Positions 34,934 to 43,255 of a DNA stretch of 64,000 nt are shown here, piece by piece (position 1 is the stretch's first letter; the number at the start of each line of letters is the position of its first letter). The translations under genes and the position numbers were made by a program. The notes below the pieces were generated by a model. It was not told the origin of the DNA and did no database searches. It worked only from the letters and a program-made list of their open reading frames with translations. The stretch lies in NCBI GenBank assembly GCA_947500775.1, contig CANMTD010000005.1:224762-288761 (forward strand), in the 5' to 3' direction. This DNA is from an uncultured Paracoccaceae bacterium (GTDB taxonomy: Bacteria; Pseudomonadota; Alphaproteobacteria; Rhodobacterales; Rhodobacteraceae).

Positions 34934-36544
34934 TTACTCCGCAGGCATGGCGATGGCATCGGCGTTTTTACGGCCGGCCAGGCGATCATTGTGTCGTTTC
35001 ACCCAGGCGTCGGTTTCTTCGACATCCTGGAACGGACCTTTGCGGATGTATTTCAGCATCAGGCCCATCTCGACGACGAAGAGGACGGTATAAAAGACGA
35101 CGAATCCGGCCAGCGTCAGCGCCACCTCGGTCATCGACAGGTGGCTGACCGACATCGCGGTCGGCAGCACGCCATCCACGGTCCAGGGCTGGCGGCCGAA
35201 TTCGGCCACGAACCAGCCCAGTTCGGCGGCGATCCAGGGTGCGGGGATCATCCAGACCGCAAGGTGCAGTGCCGGGCGCGGGAACTGCATCCCCTTGAAC
35301 GACGCCATGTAAAAGAAATACCCCATCGTCGCGATGAACCCGAAGCCAAGCCCGACCATGATGCGGAACGCCCAGAACAGCGGCCAGACGGTGGGGATGG
35401 TATCGTTTGCGGCGGCGATGATCTGGTCTTCGCTGGCGTCGCGCGGGTCATCGACATAGCGTTTCAACAGATAGGCAAAGCCAAGATCGGCTGAATGCTC
35501 TTCGAAGGTCGCCATCACGGCGGGGTCGGTTGCTTCGCGTTCGGCGCGGATCGTCACCAGCGCGTCATAGGCGGTCATGCCCGACCGGATACGTGTTTCC
35601 GCCTGTTCCACCAGTTCGTTGATACCGGGGATTTCGGTGGTCAGCGACCGGGTTCCGATCAGGCCCATAGCCCATGGAATCTTGATCGCATAATGGGTTT
35701 CGCGGGCTTCCTGGTCGGGAAATCCGATCAGGTTGAATGGCGCGGGCGCGGGTTCGGTTTCCCACATCGCCTCGATCGCGGCCAGTTTCATTTTCTGGCT
35801 GTGGGTCGCGCTGTATCCGCTTTCATCGCCCAGCAGGACAACCGAAAACGCCGAGGCCAGACCGAATGCGGCGGCAACGGTGATCGACCGCCGCGCCAGT
35901 TCGATATGGCGCCCTTTCAGCATATACCACGCCGAAACCCCCAGCACGAAGACCGAGGCGGTGACATAGCCTGCCGAAACCGTGTGGACGAATTTCGCTT
36001 GGGCCACCTCGTTGAACAGCACTTCGAAAAAGCTGGTCATCTCCATGCGCATGGTCATCGGGTTGAATTCGGCCCCGACCGGATTTTGCATCCAGCCGTT
36101 GGCGATCAGAATCCAAAGCGCGGAAAAGTTCGATCCGATGGCGACCAGCCAGGCCACGATCAGATGCGCGACCTTGCTGAGCTTGTCCCAGCCAAAGAAG
36201 AACAGGCCGACGAAGGTTGCCTCCAGAAAGAACGCCATCAACCCTTCGATGGCCAGGGGCGCGCCGAAGATATCGCCGACATAGTGACTGTAATAGCTCC
36301 AGTTCATGCCGAACTGGAATTCCATGGTGATGCCGGTGGCGACCCCAAGGACAAAGTTGATTCCGAACAGCATGCCCCAGAATTTGGTCATCTGCCGCCA
36401 GATCGGGCGGTTGGTCATGACATAGACCGTTTCCATGATCGCAACGAGGATGGACAGACCCAGAGTCAGCGGCACGAACAGAAAATGATACATAACAGTC
36501 ACGGCGAACTGCAGCCGCGAAAGTTCTACGATCCCGAATTCCAT
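34934..36544 (-). CDS. cydA: Cytochrome bd ubiquinol oxidase subunit I
   Basis: 536 residues. Heme ligands and quinol-site residues are where expected: MYHFLFVPLTLGLS (His for b595), FVHTVSAGYVTAS (axial His for b558), the GDESGYSATHSQKMKLAA lead into the periplasmic Q-loop, and GRQPWTVDGVLPTA. The loop between them is long, as in the Escherichia type. Start at ATG 36544; the frame runs a little further to a TTG. A perfect FNR-type box at 36634-36647, 90 bases upstream, indicates induction when oxygen falls. Confidence 0.96.
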   Translation of the reverse strand: MEFGIVELSRLQFAVTVMYHFLFVPLTLGLSILVAIMETVYVMTNRPIWRQMTKFWGMLFGINFVLGVATGITMEFQFGMNWSYYSHYVGDIFGAPLAIEGLMAFFLEATFVGLFFFGWDKLSKVAHLIVAWLVAIGSNFSALWILIANGWMQNPVGAEFNPMTMRMEMTSFFEVLFNEVAQAKFVHTVSAGYVTASVFVLGVSAWYMLKGRHIELARRSITVAAAFGLASAFSVVLLGDESGYSATHSQKMKLAAIEAMWETEPAPAPFNLIGFPDQEARETHYAIKIPWAMGLIGTRSLTTEIPGINELVEQAETRIRSGMTAYDALVTIRAEREATDPAVMATFEEHSADLGFAYLLKRYVDDPRDASEDQIIAAANDTIPTVWPLFWAFRIMVGLGFGFIATMGYFFYMASFKGMQFPRPALHLAVWMIPAPWIAAELGWFVAEFGRQPWTVDGVLPTAMSVSHLSMTEVALTLAGFVVFYTVLFVVEMGLMLKYIRKGPFQDVEETDAWVKRHNDRLAGRKNADAIAMPAE

Positions 36545-36633
36545 CTTTTGCGCTCCCAAGAATCGGGGCCCGTAAAGGTGCCCCGCAGATACAAGTATTG
36601 AAGCGTATCTAGGCAGACTGCGAAATGGACTCC

Positions 36634-36647
36634 TTGATCTGAATCAA
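36634..36647. promoter_or_regulatory. FNR/FnrL box upstream of cydA
   Basis: TTGAT-CTGA-ATCAA is a perfect match to the FNR consensus TTGAT-N4-ATCAA. It sits in the 137-base gap between the cydA start and the cydC stop, centred about 96 bases from the cydA ATG. FnrL in Rhodobacterales activates microaerobic genes from such sites. Confidence 0.85.
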
Positions 36648-36681
36648 TCATCCGCCAAAAAGCCGTTTCTAAAATGCAGCT

Positions 36682-38343
36682 TTAAGCCAGATGCAGCACC
36701 CGGTCGGCCCAATCCGTTTCGGCGGGGCGGTGGGACGCGGTAATAATCGCGGCGTCGGGCAGATATGCGCGAATGCCCGTCAGCACGCGTTTTGCGGTGG
36801 CCTCGTCCAGCCCTTCGGTCGGCTCATCCAACAGCAAAACGGCAGGATTACGCAGCAAGGCGCGCGCCAGAACCAGCCGCCGGGCCTCTCCGCCCGAAAG
36901 CCCGCTGCCGCCGTCGCCCAACCGGGTATTCAGCCCGCCGCGGGCCTCGATGACCTGATCCAGCGCGACGGCCTTCAGCACCGCCTGGGCCGTGGCGTGA
37001 TCCAGATCCGGCCGGGCCAGCGCCAGATTGTCATGGATGGTGCCCGCCATCAGCACGGCGCGCTGCGGCACCAGCATCAGATTGGCCCGCAACTGCGATT
37101 CTGGCCAATCCGCCAGCGCCAGCTTGTTCACGAAGATGTTCCCGCTGTCTGGCGCGATCAACCGCGCCAACAACAGCAACAGCGTGCTTTTGCCCGATCC
37201 GCTTTGTCCGGTCACGGCAAGGATCTCGCCCGGCGCGACGGCAAGGTCGATGCCGTCCAGAACCGGAAGCGACGCGCCGGGGCGGTGATAGCACAGCGCC
37301 TGAACGTGCAGCCCGGTCGATGTCTCGGCCGTCGAAAAGTCTTCGTCGCTGATGCGCGCAGCGCTTTGCGGCAAAGGGTGCAGGTCACGCTTTACCCGGC
37401 CAGCGGCCTCGGTCATGCGACCCAAATCCGCGGCTGTCCGGCGCAGGGGGGCGATGGTTTCGGCCAGGGCAAGGGCCGCAAAGAATCCCAGGGCGGCAAA
37501 GGGCGCGCCGATCGACCCGGCCTGCGCCAGCGTCATTCCGATCCACAGGGCACCGCCCGCGGCCAGCGTCGCCACCACATTCAGCGCAAGGCCGGCCAGA
37601 CGTTCGATCCGGTCAAGCCGGGCGCTTTGCAGTCGCCGCTGCTGGTCTGCAGCCAGCGCCGCGTTCTGTTGCACCACAAGCTGTCCGTGGATCGCCAGAT
37701 CGGTCCGCGCGCGGATCAGATCGACAAATCTGGACCGGAATGCCTGCGCTGCCCGTTCGGCCCGGCGCGATGGCGCATCGGCGGCGCGAACCGTCAGAAT
37801 CAGAGCCAAACCTGCCCCAATAGTGAAACTGCCGCAAATCCACAGCGCGACGCGAAGATCGACCAGCCACCACAGCGCGGCAAAGGCGACCGCCTGCGCG
37901 GCCAGCCCCGCGCCGACCGGCAACACCAGCCGCAGGGACACCCCGTCCAGCGCGTCCACGTCGGCGGTGATCCGGTTCAGCACCTGCGCCCCGCGCAACC
38001 GGATCAACCGGTCATAAGGGGCGGCGGCGTATGCCCCCAGTAACCTGACACGCAGCGCGGCCAATGTCCGCAAGGTTGCATCGTGGGTCAGCACGCGTTC
38101 GCCGTACCGCGCCGCCGTCCGTCCCAAGGCCAGAAACCGAACCATGGCCGAGGGGCGAAAGACGTCAAAAACCGCGCCTACACCCGCCAACCCGGCCGCC
38201 GCCGCCGCCGTGATGAACCAGCCCGACAACCCCAAAAGGGCGGCACCGGCCAGCAGGACGGTCAGGCTGAGCACCGCGCCGCGCAGCATGGCCTGCCGCT
38301 GATCCGCGACAATCATCCGGAATATGGACCAAAGCGCGCGCAT
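36682..38343 (-). CDS. cydC: CydC, ABC transporter subunit for cytochrome bd assembly
   Basis: 553 residues: an N-terminal six-helix ABC exporter membrane domain and a C-terminal ATPase with Walker A TGQSGSGKSTLLLLLARL, signature GLSGGEARRLVLARALL and Walker B AVLLLDEPTEGLD. CydDC exports cysteine or glutathione and heme-related thiols to the periplasm and is needed for bd oxidase assembly. The cydC start shares one base with the cydD stop (38343), so the two half-transporters are coupled. Downstream is cydA, on the same strand with its own FNR box between. Confidence 0.93.
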   Translation of the reverse strand: MRALWSIFRMIVADQRQAMLRGAVLSLTVLLAGAALLGLSGWFITAAAAAGLAGVGAVFDVFRPSAMVRFLALGRTAARYGERVLTHDATLRTLAALRVRLLGAYAAAPYDRLIRLRGAQVLNRITADVDALDGVSLRLVLPVGAGLAAQAVAFAALWWLVDLRVALWICGSFTIGAGLALILTVRAADAPSRRAERAAQAFRSRFVDLIRARTDLAIHGQLVVQQNAALAADQQRRLQSARLDRIERLAGLALNVVATLAAGGALWIGMTLAQAGSIGAPFAALGFFAALALAETIAPLRRTAADLGRMTEAAGRVKRDLHPLPQSAARISDEDFSTAETSTGLHVQALCYHRPGASLPVLDGIDLAVAPGEILAVTGQSGSGKSTLLLLLARLIAPDSGNIFVNKLALADWPESQLRANLMLVPQRAVLMAGTIHDNLALARPDLDHATAQAVLKAVALDQVIEARGGLNTRLGDGGSGLSGGEARRLVLARALLRNPAVLLLDEPTEGLDEATAKRVLTGIRAYLPDAAIITASHRPAETDWADRVLHLA

Positions 38344-40022
38344 CAGTGACCCCTCAGCCGGATTACCCGGTCCATACGGGCCGCCAGCGCCGGGTCATGT
38401 GTCGCTACGATCAGCGCTGCCCCTTTGGCGGCCAGCGCCAACAGACCCTCGGCGACCAGGGCGGCTGTTTCATCGTCCAGATCGGCCGTGGGCTCATCCG
38501 CCAGCAACACATCGGGGGCGGCATAAAACGCGCGGGCCAGGGTGACGCGACGCGCCTCTCCGCCCGACAGCCCGCCGCCGGTTTCGCCCAGACGGGTGTT
38601 CAGCCCCTGCGGCAATCGGGCCACGACGTCCGAGACCGCCGCTGCCGCCAGCGCATCATCCACAGGCGCGTCGCCGCCAAAGCTGATGTTGTGGCGCAGG
38701 CTGGCGTTCAGAAAATGCGGCGTCTGCGGGACCCAGGCCAACCTTGCCCGCCAACCGTCGACGGTCTGTGCGTCCAACGGATGCCCGGCCACCGTCAGGG
38801 CGCCTTCGCGGGGCGTTTCCAGACCGGCAAGCATCAACAGAAAACTGGTCTTCCCCACGCCGCTGGGCCCCATGATCGCCAGGGTTTCCCCCGGTGCGAT
38901 ATCGAAATCCGGATAGGCGATCGCTTGCGCCCCCCTTTGCACCACCAGCCCCCGCCCGGCAATCTGCGCGGGTCCGGTCAAAGCCCCCGAATGGCCGCCC
39001 GTGCCCAGAATGGCGTCGGCGCCATCGCTTTCCAGCGCTTCGATTTCAGCGGCCACAGCCAGGGCCGAGGCCTTGTCATGCCAGGCCGTCGAAAGATCGC
39101 GCAGCGGCTGATAGAATTCCGGGGCCAGCAACAGCAGGAATATCGCCTCAAATGGCGTTAATGGGGTGGAATAGGCACCGAATTCAAGCGCGCCCAGCAG
39201 GGCAAAGCCGCAATAAACCGCGACCATTGCCACCCCGATGGCGGCGAACAGCTCCAGCACCGTTGACGACAGAAACGCCACCCGCAGCACCGCCATCGTC
39301 TGTGCGCGCAGGCGTTCGGCGGCCCCGGCGAACCCGGTGATCAGCGCGTCGCCTGCATCCAGCAGCCGGATATCCACCAGCGCGGCCAGCCGGTCCACCA
39401 ACAGGTCGTTCAAAGTGCCGATTTCGGCCATTTGCCGTTCGCTGGCGGCTTTTGCCGCGAACCCGACCAGCGCCATGAACACCGGGATCAAGGGCCCCGA
39501 GATCAGCAAAACCAGCCCCACGGCCCATGACATCGAAAAGGCCAGCGCAAGGATCACCAATGGTACCACCATCACACGCGCCTGCGCCGGGGCGTAGCGG
39601 GTGACATAGGGCACGATCATTTCCAGTTTCTCACCCGCCAGCGCGGCCAGACCGCCAGCGCCTTGGCTGGCCGGTCCGGCACGCAGGCTTTCGCGCAGCA
39701 CCATCCGCGCGCGGGTGGCGCTGACGATGCCATCGGCGGCCTGAAACAATTGCCCTTCGGCGGCATAGCCAAGCACCGCCCGCAACAGCCCCAACAGGAT
39801 GAATCCGGCAGCAACAGTGCCGCTTTTCCAAATATCCTGCCCTTGCAGAAGACCCGACACCCCAAAGGCCACAAGCACCGCCTGAAGCGGCCAAATCAAC
39901 GCGCCCAGCACCGACAGCACTGAGGCCTGCCGCAACTGTCGCTGTGCCGGTTGGATCAGGTGTTTCAGGGATGCTGGCCCCGGATCAGGTGGTTGTGTGT
40001 CGGTCACGGCACTCTCAAACAT
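38343..40022 (-). CDS. cydD: CydD, ABC transporter subunit for cytochrome bd assembly
   Basis: 559 residues with the same half-transporter layout as CydC: a membrane domain (about 30-310), Walker A MGPSGVGKTSFLLMLAGL, signature GLSGGEARRVTLARAF and Walker B DVLLADEPTADLDDE. First gene of the leftward group cydD-cydC-cydA-cydB-cydX. An FNR-type box about 48 bases upstream of its start suggests low-oxygen induction together with the oxidase. Confidence 0.93.
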   Translation of the reverse strand: MFESAVTDTQPPDPGPASLKHLIQPAQRQLRQASVLSVLGALIWPLQAVLVAFGVSGLLQGQDIWKSGTVAAGFILLGLLRAVLGYAAEGQLFQAADGIVSATRARMVLRESLRAGPASQGAGGLAALAGEKLEMIVPYVTRYAPAQARVMVVPLVILALAFSMSWAVGLVLLISGPLIPVFMALVGFAAKAASERQMAEIGTLNDLLVDRLAALVDIRLLDAGDALITGFAGAAERLRAQTMAVLRVAFLSSTVLELFAAIGVAMVAVYCGFALLGALEFGAYSTPLTPFEAIFLLLLAPEFYQPLRDLSTAWHDKASALAVAAEIEALESDGADAILGTGGHSGALTGPAQIAGRGLVVQRGAQAIAYPDFDIAPGETLAIMGPSGVGKTSFLLMLAGLETPREGALTVAGHPLDAQTVDGWRARLAWVPQTPHFLNASLRHNISFGGDAPVDDALAAAAVSDVVARLPQGLNTRLGETGGGLSGGEARRVTLARAFYAAPDVLLADEPTADLDDETAALVAEGLLALAAKGAALIVATHDPALAARMDRVIRLRGH

Positions 40023-40063
40023 ACATTTGAGATGCGGAATAACCGCTGGACCGCGCCCTCAAC

Positions 40064-40077
40064 ATGATCTTGATCAA
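40064..40077. promoter_or_regulatory. FNR/FnrL-type box upstream of cydD
   Basis: ATGAT-CTTG-ATCAA matches 9 of 10 defined positions of the FNR consensus. It lies about 42-55 bases before the cydD ATG, a normal activator distance if the transcript starts close to the gene. Its pairing with the perfect box before cydA supports function. Confidence 0.7.
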
Positions 40078-40132
40078 CCCCACCCGTCTTTTCACCCCCC
40101 GGTATCCGTGCCGCCGTCCGGGAAATCAAGGC

Positions 40133-40810
40133 TTATACCGCAGGGGGCTGCGCGTGTGGAATGTGGTTCAGTTTGATCCAGACCTTTGCGCCATTGTCCC
40201 CGGCGGTTGCATTCAGCGCGCCACCTTCGGGCAGGCGCAGCCAGCCGCCTTTGGTCAGGGTATCGCCGCCGTCGGTGAAACCGCCCTCCAGCACCAGAAA
40301 CTCGCCCCCTTTGGGCAGGGTCATCTGCACCGATGCGCCGGGGGACCATTCCTCCATCCGGACGGTTTCACGATCGTCGCGAAACAGCGGCATCACGGCG
40401 ACGCCGGGCCGGTCCCTGGCGGCAACGGGTTCCATCTTGTTCATGTCGATCTTGACCTGGGTGCGGTCATCCGGGTCGAACTGCCAAAGCTTCACAAAGA
40501 TTTCGCACCCCGGCTCGGACCCCGGCGTATGCGATGAGGTCGGCGGGTTCCGGATATAGGACCCGGCGGGGAAATCGCCGTGTTCATCCGAAAACACACC
40601 GCTCAGCACAACGAATTCTTCGCCACCGGTGTGGGTATGCGCGGAAAAATGGCTGCCGGGGGCATAGCGCACGATGCTTGTGGCGCGCGCCACCTCATCC
40701 CCGATCCGGTCCAGCATCCGGCGGTCCACGCCCGGCATGGGGGAGGCGCGCCAGTCCAGCTTGTCCGAATGAACCACCACGCGGGCGGTGAAATCAGCGT
40801 TAATTTCCAT
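40133..40810 (-). CDS. Two-domain ChrR-like cupin protein
   Basis: 225 residues with two cupin folds. The first holds [23 protein letters not shown] (HxHxxxxE-type metal ligands) and [18 protein letters not shown], very like the C-terminal cupin of the anti-sigma factor ChrR; the second (about 140-210) has [23 protein letters not shown], in which the histidines are lost. No zinc-binding anti-sigma domain is present, so it is not ChrR itself. The family is thought to bind small oxidised metabolites or act as dioxygenase. It is upstream of cydD on the same strand, but the 110-base gap with an FNR-type box implies separate transcription. Confidence 0.78.
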   Translation of the reverse strand: MEINADFTARVVVHSDKLDWRASPMPGVDRRMLDRIGDEVARATSIVRYAPGSHFSAHTHTGGEEFVVLSGVFSDEHGDFPAGSYIRNPPTSSHTPGSEPGCEIFVKLWQFDPDDRTQVKIDMNKMEPVAARDRPGVAVMPLFRDDRETVRMEEWSPGASVQMTLPKGGEFLVLEGGFTDGGDTLTKGGWLRLPEGGALNATAGDNGAKVWIKLNHIPHAQPPAV

Positions 40811-41129
40811 ATCTGCGTACCTTTCAGACGGCCCGTAAGACGGGGTTTCGCAAGAACAGTATCGAACTGAGCAGGCTTTCCCAAGGTCGACCTATTGTCA
40901 GGTAGGGGGGAGTGCGGCAGATGCCATCACAATCCTGCAGCTCACCTTGTTGTGAAAAGGGGGCGGCTTTGCCGCCAATCGGGGTGGTTGTGTAATGTTT
41001 AGCTGATCCCGGGGCTGCGTCAGGATTTCTTGCCGGCCTGTGTCCTCGCGCGGACGTTAATTTACAGGTCGGCAGAGGGCGGCGCAATGTAAGCGCGGCG
41101 ATTGCAGGATTTGACAGGGGCAGGGCGCG
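40811..41129. other. Intergenic region between cupin and esterase genes
   Basis: 319 bases between divergent starts, without a supported gene. It contains a 6-base stem GGCGGC-TTT-GCCGCC (about 40965-40979) and, next to the esterase gene, GGGGCAGGG as a ribosome site. I see no clear operator. Confidence 0.5.
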
Positions 41130-41969
41130 ATGCGGTGGATTTCCATGATCATATTATTTGGTTTGGCCGTTACAGGGTCAAATCCGGCACAGGCCTGTGG
41201 CAGGGACAGCGATTGCCGGATCGGGGATCGCCATTACCGCATTCACCTGCCGCCCGGCTATGAGGGCACCGAAAAGATGGGGGCGCTGGTCTATGTGCAC
41301 GGGTATCGCGGCACCGCAAAGGGGGCGATGCGCAACAAGGCTTTGCTGGCGCTTGCAGAGTCGCTTGGCGTTGCTTTGATCGCGGTCAAATCAGCGGCGG
41401 ATGACTGGGCAATACCCGGCGCGCCATCGGCGGTCGTCAAGCCCGATACGGATGAACTGGCCTATTTCGATGCGGTGCTGGAGGATGCCGAACGGCGGTT
41501 TGGCATTGATCCGGGCAATATCGCGGCCAGCGGGTTTTCCGCGGGCGGGATGATGGTCTGGACGCTGGCCTGTCACCGCAGCGACCGCTTTGTGGGATTT
41601 GTGCCGATGTCCGGCGTTTTCTGGGCCCCCATCCCCGCGACCTGCACCTCGCCGCCCGCCCCGGTCATCCACGTGCATGGGACCACCGACAAGACGGTTC
41701 CATTGGCGGGACGCAAGGTGCTGGATGCCCGTCAGGGCGTCGTGCAGGACGTGATCGACATGTATGCGACCTACGGCAGCTATGGCGCGCCAAGGGCACA
41801 GGCATATGGCGGTTTGTCCTGCGAAGAACGGCGCAACCCCAACGGTGTTCGGCTGGATTTGTGCCTGTTTGACGGCGGCCATTCATTTGGCCTGAAGCGG
41901 CTGGAGGCAGCCTTGGCGCGGCTTGATTTCGGCGCCAAGGCTGATGGTCGGCGCGTTACCCGTCGATGA
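41130..41969 (+). CDS. Secreted PHB-depolymerase/feruloyl-esterase-like hydrolase
   Basis: 279 residues with a signal peptide ending near AQA (residue 22). The rest is an alpha/beta hydrolase of the LpqC/polyhydroxybutyrate depolymerase type: GALVYVHGYRGTAKG (oxyanion hole), the nucleophile elbow ASGFSAGGMMVW, VIHVHGTTDKTVPLAG around the catalytic Asp, and the catalytic His in DGGHSFGLKRL near the end. Six cysteines in the mature protein suggest disulfides. Substrate could be a short-chain polyester or an aryl ester; the sequence does not decide. It overlaps the convergent YceI-OmpA gene by 14 bases. Confidence 0.8.
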   Translation: MRWISMIILFGLAVTGSNPAQACGRDSDCRIGDRHYRIHLPPGYEGTEKMGALVYVHGYRGTAKGAMRNKALLALAESLGVALIAVKSAADDWAIPGAPSAVVKPDTDELAYFDAVLEDAERRFGIDPGNIAASGFSAGGMMVWTLACHRSDRFVGFVPMSGVFWAPIPATCTSPPAPVIHVHGTTDKTVPLAGRKVLDARQGVVQDVIDMYATYGSYGAPRAQAYGGLSCEERRNPNGVRLDLCLFDGGHSFGLKRLEAALARLDFGAKADGRRVTRR

Positions 41970-43035
41970 TCGAGAACTCGATCCGGCGGTTGCGGCGCAT
42001 GTTTTCGGGGCTGGTGTTGGGCACGACAGGGCGTGCCTCGCCGTATCCGACAGTCACGATCCGCGACGCTTCGATCCCCTTGTTGGTCAGATAATTGGTG
42101 ACCGCGCGGGCGCGCGCCTCGCTCAGGCGCTGGTTGGTGGTTTCACTGCCGTCGGCATCGGTGTGGCCCGACACCTCGATCCGCAGATCGGGGCAGCGGC
42201 GGACGATGTCATACAGGTTTTCCAGCAACGGAACGCTTTTATTGTCCAGCCGGGCGCTGCCCGAGCGGAAATAGATATTGCCCGTCTGCGACAGGATCTC
42301 GAACCGGCCCTTGCAGGCCTCGAAATCGAAGTTGCCCTTGGTTTCCAGCGCGGCAGCCCCCGGTGTGGCGGCGGCGGTGACGGTGCTAAGCACCGGTGGC
42401 GTTCCCGGCTGGGCGCGGTCAAAGACGAAATCGAAGCTGACGGTGCCAAAGGGCAGGATATCGACGCTTGCCGCCTCTTGCAGTTTGGCGCGGCCTTCTT
42501 CCAGATTGAAATCCTTCAGCGCCAGCGCGATGGGCGTGGTGGTCGAAATGGCCACGCGGTCGTTGTTGATCAGCGTCACGGCGACCCGCGCGCTTTGCTC
42601 GGCAGTCACCCCATGCAGCGTCAGCGTATAGGGCAGTTCGATGAACTTGCGGCGGACGCCGTGCAGATCGGTCAGAACCGACGGGTCCAGCTGGGCGGTG
42701 ATCGTCGTTTCGGGGTATTGGAAGGTTTCAAAGAACAGAAACCGCATGCGCACGTTGCGCAGATCAATCTTCGTATCGACTGAATCCATCAGAACGCTGA
42801 CCCGCGCGGCACCTGTTTCGGTGATAAGCCCCGACAGCGTGGCAAACGAGCTGCTTTCCGCGACCGACCCTTTTTTGATCGACAGAAACCGAAGCTCGGA
42901 ATTGTTGGCGTCCAGTACCCAGCCGTGTTCGAAAGGATCGGTGTTTTGCGCAGCGGCAGTGCCGATTTGCGACGATACCAGCACAAGAATAAGGGATAGG
43001 TGCCCGATAATGGCACGGATCGATCTGAAATACAT
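41956..43035 (-). CDS. Exported YceI-OmpA fusion protein
   Basis: 359 residues: signal peptide to about residue 29 (IGTAAAQ), a YceI-like lipocalin domain (about 35-195, with HGWVLDANNSELRFLSIKKG, VDTKIDLRNVRMRFLFF and LPYTLTLHGVTAE), a short linker, and an OmpA peptidoglycan-binding domain (about 245-357, with IYFRSGSARLDN, VSGHTDADGSETTNQRLSEARA and GYGEARPVVPNTS, then RRIEFSI). YceI domains bind isoprenoid-like lipids; the OmpA part should anchor it to the cell wall. It stands next to a caspase-like gene and close to the T6SS cluster, where OmpA-type anchors are common. AAGAGG precedes the start. Confidence 0.85.
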   Translation of the reverse strand: MYFRSIRAIIGHLSLILVLVSSQIGTAAAQNTDPFEHGWVLDANNSELRFLSIKKGSVAESSSFATLSGLITETGAARVSVLMDSVDTKIDLRNVRMRFLFFETFQYPETTITAQLDPSVLTDLHGVRRKFIELPYTLTLHGVTAEQSARVAVTLINNDRVAISTTTPIALALKDFNLEEGRAKLQEAASVDILPFGTVSFDFVFDRAQPGTPPVLSTVTAAATPGAAALETKGNFDFEACKGRFEILSQTGNIYFRSGSARLDNKSVPLLENLYDIVRRCPDLRIEVSGHTDADGSETTNQRLSEARARAVTNYLTNKGIEASRIVTVGYGEARPVVPNTSPENMRRNRRIEFSIIDG

Positions 43036-43204
43036 TTGAACCTCTTTAGAGATGAGCCAAGAAAAAGCCACTATAAGCGGATAAAGCACATGTGAAAACG
43101 TAACAGGAAACTTGCAACGGAAGCTAATAAAAACAATAGTTCGCGCAAGCCTTGGGAAGGGCGGTACATAATCCACGGCGGATCAGGCGACCACACCATT
43201 TCAA

Positions 43205-43231
43205 CGGACCGGCCCGAAATGGGATGGTCCG
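43205..43231. other. Hairpin in the divergent region before the caspase-like gene
   Basis: CGGACC at 43205-43210 pairs with GGTCCG at 43226-43231, with an inner CCC-GAAAT-GGG pairing, followed by an AT-rich TATTTAAAT and AGGAT, the ribosome site. The 220-base region between the YceI-OmpA and caspase-like starts must hold both promoters; the hairpin could be an operator or a leader stem. Confidence 0.45.
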
Positions 43232-43255
43232 GTATTTAAATCACAGGATCAGAAC

